Positions 57,172 through 64,000 of a DNA stretch of 64,000 nt are shown here, in pieces (the stretch's first letter is position 1; the number at the start of each line of letters is the position of its first letter). The notes under the pieces are model-generated. The model worked only from the letters and a program-made list of their open reading frames with translations, was not told the DNA's origin and did not search any database. Source of the DNA: Rhizomys pruinosus. Taxonomy: Eukaryota; Chordata; Mammalia; Rodentia; Spalacidae. The DNA is taken from contig VZQC01007129.1 of NCBI GenBank assembly GCA_009823505.1, forward strand, positions 622,460-686,459, given 5' to 3'. The position numbers and the translations under genes were made by a program.

Positions 57172-59780
57172 TATAAATAGACATGGAAATTAAAATAAAA
57201 ATGCATATTCTTAGTTTGTTACCTTTTAAAAACCTCATTTGATTTGTAATAGAATTTAGATTTTTGTTTTTTGTTTAAGAATGGGTAGCAGTAAAAATAA
57301 TAGCTATTTTAATGTAATCTAATATAAACTTTTGAGTTGAGGATCTATAATCACAATGATTTTAACAAAATAAAAAAAAAACCTATAGAAAGCTTTAGGA
57401 AACCTAATGATAAACAATTTTTGATACAGATATTACCCATTGAGAAAATATTTTGATCTTTAATATTTAAAAAGTTATGTAAATGTTATTTTTACATGAA
57501 AATTGTACAAGAAATGCTGCTTTAAACTGAGGTTTACTTTCAAATCATTCTACACTTATAATTCTCTAAACCTTTACATATTAAGATTCTCCCAATTGTT
57601 TGACTCTCTTAAAAGGAGTTATGTAAATAAAGTCACTTAAATAATATTTTTCTAACTATAAATATTGAACATTCTGCTTTCTAAGTCTGTAATACTCCTG
57701 AAAACAATTTTGTAAGAACTTGGTATTTTCGTGGAAATAATGGAATAAATGGCCATGTACATGACATTCCAGATAGCTGCCATCATCTTTAGATATTTGT
57801 TGTCCATATATTTGTTAAAACCCCATAATGTGTCATATATTGAAAGATTTCCAAGAACAGTACAAATAATCACTGTTGCTTATAGATTTTATTATTTACT
57901 AGTTTCTAATCATTTACTATTTATAACTCTAAACTATACACTCTTCACTAAAATAAAATACTATATTGTGATTAGGAGTGATTATATGTTTTCTAAATAA
58001 GGTTTCTCCAAAGGTGTTGAAAGTATAATTGACTTACATTAAGTTTTGAGCATTCAAAATATTTATTAACCATATACTTTTAAGCCCTACAATCTAATGA
58101 CTTGATACACATATACATAAATCATTATACTGTCAAGCCAATGAACGGATCTTTTATCCCACCTTTTCCCCTTTTTTCATCAGAATATCTAAATCTTCAT
58201 AAAATTCCTGCAATGTGATGAAATATTAACCACATTCCTTATGCTGATCCCTTACAACTGTGTGCTGAGTGAAAAAGCCAAGTCTCTCTTACATGTAGAA
58301 TTCCCCTACATTCAAAAGGTTAACTTGGTCTTTGTAGGAAATGAGGTGAAATGCAGTTTCTTTGTTCTTCTTACTCTGTGTAGGGAGAACCTTAATTATG
58401 TACAGAAATGGGCATATTTTGTTATTTACTAGTTTCTAATCAATTACTATTTATTGAATAGTTATCAACATCTAACTATCAATTCTGCATAGATTTACAT
58501 CAGCTATAAATTACTACTTTGAGGAGAGTTCATTTTATTTTATTAGTGATGGGTTATTGAAAACATTCTAGGATTGATGCCATGGGATATGTTTATAATC
58601 AGGATGCTAGAAAGGTAGAGTAAATATGTGATGCTACATGGGAGAAGGAAACATTCTCCTTATCTCTCAAGGTCATAGATACTGTCTGTTAATGGCAGGC
58701 ACAATGGTAATATACTGTTACACTAAACAGTGCTGGATCAAGGTTTTCCCAGGTCACAATTTCATCGTCCAAAGTCAATGGCTGATGTCTAAAGATGTGC
58801 AACTATAGCATAGAGATTGAAATTTGTCAGAAATGTCTAACAGTTCCCTTTCCAACTTCTGCCATATGAAAGGATTAATGCCATGCCATTTTAAAAAATG
58901 TTTTATCTTGCATTAACTTTCCTGATGATTAGTGGAGCTTTAATCAAGCAGGATAGAAAGACTAGCTATTCAGTGTATTGAATATTGAAAAGGTCACAGT
59001 ACCACAGCAGCAAACGCCATAATTGACTGTCTCCTGTTACATACTCTAAAATGATCACATTCCTTTCTCAAAGGCAAAACACTATTTGACAAAGTCACCT
59101 TACTCCCTGAATCCAGATCAAATTTAGGACAAAGCAGGTAACATGATGTTTCCCATATGAAAGCATGACTCCAAAGAGCACAGCATAGAATTAGATCAAA
59201 CCTTGCCCAATTCCATTTACAAACTTGCTTATCATTAGAGATGTGAAATAAAAATAATTATGAGTTATGACTCACAAAAATGTTTTGACTCACCCTTGAT
59301 ATCTGCTGTGTAATGACTACAGGATTCTGCTTTGCAGATGGAGCAGTCATCCAGGAGATTCCCACAGTATCCTGTGCTTAAAGGTTGCTTATCCATGCAC
59401 AGTATGGGAAATTTTCTCTAAATCTCATTCTTAGGGTGATTTCTCTGACTTTTCTTATTTTCCTCCTCTCTGGTGGCTTTCAGAGACTCTTTATACAATT
59501 TTAGAGCAAAACTTGACAGTAAATATAATTTTCAAGGTTTATGGTTTCATAACTAAAGAATAAAGTTTTGAGACTTTAAAAAAATTCTCTTTTCCTTTCT
59601 TTCCAATGTAATTGATGTTTTCTCTCTTCACTAGAGTATATGCAAGTTCATTCTTCTTTTGTGACGTCTTTTAGATTTTCTCTTACAGTTTCTGACAGCT
59701 CTCTTTGTTTTAAAGAATATATTGTTTGTTCTAAAGAACAAATATTTAGTGTATTCACTATGATATGTTATGCAGTTTCT
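57172..59780. other. No recognised feature
   Basis: About 2.6 kb of A+T-rich DNA with no identifiable SINE, LTR, L1, exon or RNA gene. It holds two spaced copies of a 33-base sequence (57892-57923, 58422-58453). It may be non-repeat sequence. Confidence 0.4.
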
Positions 59781-60082
59781 TTTCTGGCTTTGTGCACTTC
59801 ATAGTCTTGCTCTCCTCTCTTCCCCTCCCCAGTGTGTGATATGGCTTGAATTAGAAGTGTCGCCAGTAGGCTCCATGTATTTAAATACTTGTCCCTAGTT
59901 GGTGATGCATTTTAGTCACCAACGGTCTTGTGCATGCTGTCACCATTGTTGCAAATTAATATGAACAATTACCCAGTGGCCTGAAAGCCTCTGTTTTCTT
60001 AGTTCATGGACACCAACCCTGGCCCTTACAGTCATTCTGCTCCCTCTTCTATATTAAACTGTGAGGTTTATTAACAGTTTAT

Positions 60083-60086
<4 letters not shown>

Positions 60087-60147
<61 letters not shown>
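60087..60147. repeat. (TA)n microsatellite
   Basis: About 30 uninterrupted ta units, the longest in the window. A 9-bp-arm hairpin (60161-60185) follows. Confidence 0.97.
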
Positions 60148-60150
<3 letters not shown>

Positions 60151-60374
60151 TATATAATAAGAGACAGTTTATTATTAACTGTCTCTTATTCTCTAAAACT
60201 TAGGCAGTTGTGGCATTCTGTGTGTATCTCACACTGTTGCATGAGGAAACTTAGCTGGTGAGAGTTGAGGAATGTGTTATTATTCTTTCTACCCCCTGTT
60301 GTGTTATGGTCTGTGTAACTTAGGTGTAGAGGTTCCACTGTAGATGTGTCATTTAGAGCTGGGCATCTTTCAGG

Positions 60375-60648
60375 TGTGGGAAAACTTAGTTAAGATGGGT
60401 TGGATTCTAAGCCAATGGTACCTCCCTGGTCACACCCATGGGGTGGGGTGTAGTGATGAAAAGATTTAGCATTCAGCCCTGAGAATTGAGTCATGATGGA
60501 TATTTAAGCAGACATGTTGTAATAAAATATCTCTCTGCATTTGAACCTCAACCTGCCTACATGTGGTGTGCTTTCCTGCGTGGGCTTTCCACATGGGTTA
60601 TTCTAGAATTAAGTGGGCCCCGCCACAAATCTTGGTGGCAACACCACA
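60375..60648 (+). mobile_element. Solo ERV LTR with 6-bp duplication
   Basis: A 274-bp element starting TGTGGGAAAAC and ending CACCACA. It includes a poly(A)-type signal (gtaataaaatatc) and a C-rich end. Flanks ttcagg (60369-60374) and ctcagg (60649-60654) match at 5 of 6. 6-bp duplications fit an ERVK-type (class II) integrase. The boundary could instead lie at gccccgccaca (60627). Confidence 0.6.
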
Positions 60649-61569
60649 CTCAGGTATGTATTTTCTGTATGGAATAAGTTGTGGAACTCTGTTATAACCT
60701 CTATCTGTTGTAGAAAGAAGGTTCATTAATGGCTGGTGTATGGTATAGTCTGAAAATAGGAGGACATATGTTTATCATATAGTAATAAATTTTAATTGTA
60801 TAGAGATACTGTTTTTGTTAGGTTCTATGATGTACCCAGCCATTTGTATTTGACTATATTTACAGTGCCACCCATGAATTTCCTCCCATTATGAGGGCTT
60901 TAAGTCCAATTAGATAGCTGTTGATTACCCCTTAGGTAAAAGTGACTGTGTTGCCATGCTAGTCCTTGTGATTATTGGTTTTTGAGCTGGGTTGGACTGT
61001 TGATTTCTTTTTTCCCTTAGAGTCTTGCATAGTATCCTCAAGAACTATCAAAGCTTGTCTTCAGGAAGCAGGCTTCCAGATCAATTCCAGGTCCCTTGCT
61101 CCAAGTTCTATGTATGAAGTATGTTCTGTCTTCAGCAGTATGGTCTTAGCTTCAAGTTCTGGGAGTTTTCTCCTGTCTGGAAGTGTGTTCCTTGTTATAT
61201 AGCCTCCAGGTATACAAACGTACATATGCTCAGATATTGTTTGTACATTTTTCATGGGAAGTTTGAGTTAAAACATTTCCTTCTGAATTTTTATGGTGCC
61301 TAAGGTCTATTTATCTCTCCTCTCTTCCTTTTGAAACACCTTTCTCCCTCCACAGTTTAAGTGCCCCCATTTCCCCAAGTCCCCATGATAATACCACATC
61401 TTATTATCCCCCCACTCTGAGTTTCTGTCTCCCCTTCTACTGCGATGGTTCCTTGTGTGTCATTCTCTCCTTCTTTCCCAACCGAATACCTCATTTTCCC
61501 CCAATTCTACCTGGTAACTCTGTTTCCTACTACTCCCCTCTTTGTTTATGTTAATAAAATATAATATTT

Positions 61570-61853
61570 CAAATCTCAAATCTGGGCAAGAAGGATGTTG
61601 AGTTGCCAACTCAATCTTTATTGCAAGGACCCCCCCCCCTTTGGTCAGCGGTAGAAAGAACACATGCTTATAGAATATATGCATAACATCAATCATATTG
61701 TTTACTACGAAAACCAAAATTTTAGGAGCAACAGCTAAGCAATATTTACAACCAACTTTTAAGCACTTAGCAACATAAAACCTTGAGGAATGCCTGCTGT
61801 GAAGATGGACATAAAATGAAATTGCAATCGGAGGGGGATTTTCACATTCCACA
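61570..61853 (-). mobile_element. Probable solo ERV LTR (antisense)
   Basis: On the minus strand it starts TGTGGAATGTG at 61853, then a purine/pyrimidine block (aaaatccccctccg), and near the other end a gcaataaagattgag poly(A) signal. The order fits an ERVK-type LTR. A C/G-run lies at 61630-61641. No target duplication could be confirmed. A 130-codon frame across it is not coding in my view. Confidence 0.5.
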
Positions 61854-61859
61854 TTCTTA

Positions 61860-62150
61860 ATTTACATTGGCAACATCCCTGATTTTTAACATAGAACCCC
61901 TGGGCTCAAAAGATACACTGTGGATTAAGTTCTTTAAATTTATATTATGCTTCCAAAATGTAAAGACCAAATGAATTTGTGCCCTGATAAGGCTGAAAAA
62001 GCTTTTTTTTAACTTTAATTAAATAAAACTGTAGCAATCATTTACAACAACAAATTACTCCTCCCACATTGGTCAGTGTGCTCAGTGTCCACTCATATAT
62101 AACTTCCACTGTACTCAGTTTCAATTGACATTACTAATATATTTTTTATT
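61860..62150. other. No recognised feature
   Basis: A+T-rich; nothing identified. Confidence 0.4.
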
Positions 62151-64000
62151 TTTCTTCTCTTTTAATTTTATTGAGATTTTATACATTTCATACAATAGTT
62201 CTTAATCACATTTAGACCCTTCCCCACCCATTCCCCTCAACTCCAACCACATCTCATTTATTGGATTGTGCATTATGTTAAGTCCCATCAATTCAACCAT
62301 TTGTACCCCGATGATCTTTGGTGAGAATTCATTCACAAGGGTCTAATCAGCCTATGTAAAGAACTGAAGTAAGGCATACTCTCCCTCATCCAGCAGTAAG
62401 AAATCTCCAAGTCTTCCCAGGTAAGGGCTAGCCTGCCATCCATTTCTCTGGCTCAAGTCCAGACCCCTGACTGTTTGAGTTGGCATGGGTCCAGTGGTTG
62501 ATACCACCATATCCACATGTCCACATGTGCAGTCTTCCAGTGGCATGAAATCCTCTGCTTCCCTATGTTCATGAACCAGCCCTGGCTCTTACAATCCTTC
62601 TACCCTCTCTTCTAAACGTTCCCCAAAACATGGGTAGGAGAGGTATAACACAGCGTTCCCATCCTGGGACACACAGCCTGCAGTTTCCTAGCCTTTAAAA
62701 CTTGGCCTTCTGTATGCATAGCGTTCTGTTGTATAAGGAAACTTCACTGGCAAGAGTTGAGGAATAAACCAATTTTCTCTCTATTTCTCATTCCCCTATG
62801 TTCCATGAGCTTTAGTCATCGAAGTTTAGCTGTAGATGTCTCGCTAAGCCTGGGCAGCTCTCAGATGTGTCTTTCCAGCTTGGGGATTTTCCAGCAGCCT
62901 TCATCTGTAGCAGAAAGAAGCTTCTTTGATTAGTGGTGCATGGTACACTTGTCTGTAAATATAAGGATCGATATTTAGCATGTTGTAATAAATTACATTT
63001 GCCTAGAAATATAACAGAGATAGGATTTTTCTCTAGGATCTTTGAGCTCTCCAGTTCTGTGAATTTGGCTGTGTTTACAGTGTTATCCATGAGTTCACTC
63101 CCATCAAGAGAGCTTCAATGTTGATTTCCTCCCCAGATACCAGTTTCACTACTCACCAATAGAAGGAGTTTTCTGTGCTGGTCTTACAGTTATCAAGCTT
63201 TAGGACTGTGTTGGACCATGAATTGATGTTATCCCTTAGCAGGCTGCCTACCATCACCTAGCTAAATTTCAGGTGGAAGGATTCCAGGTCAGTTACTGGT
63301 CCAATGCTCCAAGTACTGTATCAAAGGTATGTCTTGTCTCAGCAGTAGGGTCTTATCCCCAATTTCTGGGAGATAACCAAGAGCTCTGGCAGTAGCCCGT
63401 GTTATTTTTCAAATCTCTTAGACAACTCTCACCATCCACTCAGAAGCATTTCCCTCTGGCACTGTGTTTCTTGTCAGACAACTCCCTGGTCCACACATGC
63501 ACTAATGCTCACACACATCATGTGCATTTCACATGGGGTTTCCTTGGCAACACATTTCCTTTTGGCTTCCCTAGCACTCCAAATCCATTCATCTCTACTC
63601 CCTCTCCCTCCCATCTGACTTCTGTCCTCCCTCCCGAGTCTAAGTTACACATTTCCCCACTCTCCCCTTCATCACACCTGCCTCCCATCATCCTCCATCT
63701 CCTGAGTTCACTCCTCTGACACTTTGGTCACTTGCACATCCTTCCCTCTTCCCCTACAAGCTGAATACTCCTACTTTCCCCACCTCACCCCTGGGAAATC
63801 TGTTCCCTACTACCCCCCCTTTCTATGCTTTCTTTTCCTTTACGTCTGTGTATCCTTTCCATTTTCCTGGCTCATGCTGTTATATCAGGATACATAGTCA
63901 ATGTATGGATTGGTGCAATCCCCAAATGAGGGAGAAGATACCTCACTTGCCATTCTGCATTTGTTTCTTCATTTAGTATAACAGCCTTTAGTTGCATCCA
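62151..64000 (-). mobile_element. Old L1 (Lx-like) 3' end, antisense, reaching ORF2 at the right edge
   Basis: Starts with a T-rich tail (ttttaattttattgagattt), runs through the 3' UTR (ctggctcttacaatccttc, gaagcttctttgattagtgg, ctgtgtttacagtgttatcc, a C-rich region near 63600-63800) and at the edge reaches catttagtataacagccttt, the antisense of the end of ORF2. It gives the longest view here of this 3' UTR type, about 1.8 kb. Confidence 0.75.

Larger units (their letters stand above)
59785..61560 (-). mobile_element. Old L1 (Lx-like) 3' UTR, antisense
   Basis: catgctgtcaccattgttgc, ggcccttacagtcattctg, tcattaatggctggtgtatg, ctatatttacagtgccaccc, gtcccttgctccaagttc. Same family as 45.5, 54.1 and 62.2 kb. 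Interrupted by a TA repeat (60087-60147) and a solo LTR (60375-60648). Confidence 0.7.

Noticed and set aside
61460..61852. 130-codon minus-strand frame as a gene
   Set aside because: It spans a probable ERV LTR and its C/G-run, with no domain; it is explained as a chance frame.
1..64000. A host protein-coding gene or exon cluster
   Set aside because: All frames above about 100 codons trace to L1, LTR elements, SINE antisense sequence or motif-free chance frames. I saw no conserved domain, no credible exon chain and no CpG island.
1..64000. CRISPR array, operon, bacterial or phage content
   Set aside because: No regularly spaced direct repeats with unique spacers. Repeat content is entirely rodent-type.

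Overview
This window looks like intergenic, A+T-rich nuclear DNA from a mouse-like (myodont) rodent. The evidence is the repeat content: B1 (7SL-derived), B2-type (tRNA-derived) and ID SINEs together, Lx-like L1 3' ends, and ERVL-MaLR-type LTR elements. I could not fix the species. I recognise no host protein-coding gene, exon or functional RNA gene. Nearly all the open reading frames are L1 fragments, antisense SINEs or chance frames. The one long convincing coding region is an L1 ORF2.

Layout. 1-2.74 kb: minus-strand L1 with a nested B2 and a tandem-monomer 5' UTR. 2.7-5.4 kb: T-rich, poorly resolved. 5.4-8.8 kb: SINEs and old plus-strand L1. 8.8-10.6 kb: unresolved. 10.7-12.8 kb: old minus-strand L1 3' sequence. 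12.8-15.1 kb: a tail-to-tail pair of an unusual A-tailed retroposon whose 3' third is L1 3' UTR. 15.6-16.4 kb: a retrocopied transcript. 17.7-20.7 kb: SINEs, L1 3' sequence and a U8 snoRNA retrocopy. 21-24.8 kb: MaLR LTRs, including a copy shaped like a processed LTR transcript. 24.8-27.9 kb: unresolved. 27.9-41.7 kb: two L1s head to head. The left one (minus) is broken and carries two small L1 insertions and a whole MaLR element. The right one (plus) is full length, with ORF2 open over 1268 codons but ORF1 disrupted. 41.7-49.5 kb: mostly unresolved, with B2, ID and old L1 pieces. 49.5-51.5 kb: a complete MaLR element. 52-64 kb: old L1 3' UTRs in both directions with nested SINEs and solo LTRs.

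How the parts relate. L1 ORF2 protein supplies endonuclease and reverse transcriptase, and almost every other insertion carries its marks: A-tails, 7-17 bp target-site duplications, and 5' truncation. The MaLR elements instead show 5-bp duplications and TG...CA LTR ends, as expected for integrase. The most notable observations are the L1-3'-UTR chimeric retroposon with one duplication around the whole unit, a small insertion with two opposed L1 3' ends, the MaLR transcript copied in processed form, the U8 retrocopy, and the L1 with intact ORF2 beside a broken ORF1. All calls come from reading alone; family names and boundaries need a RepeatMasker/Dfam check.
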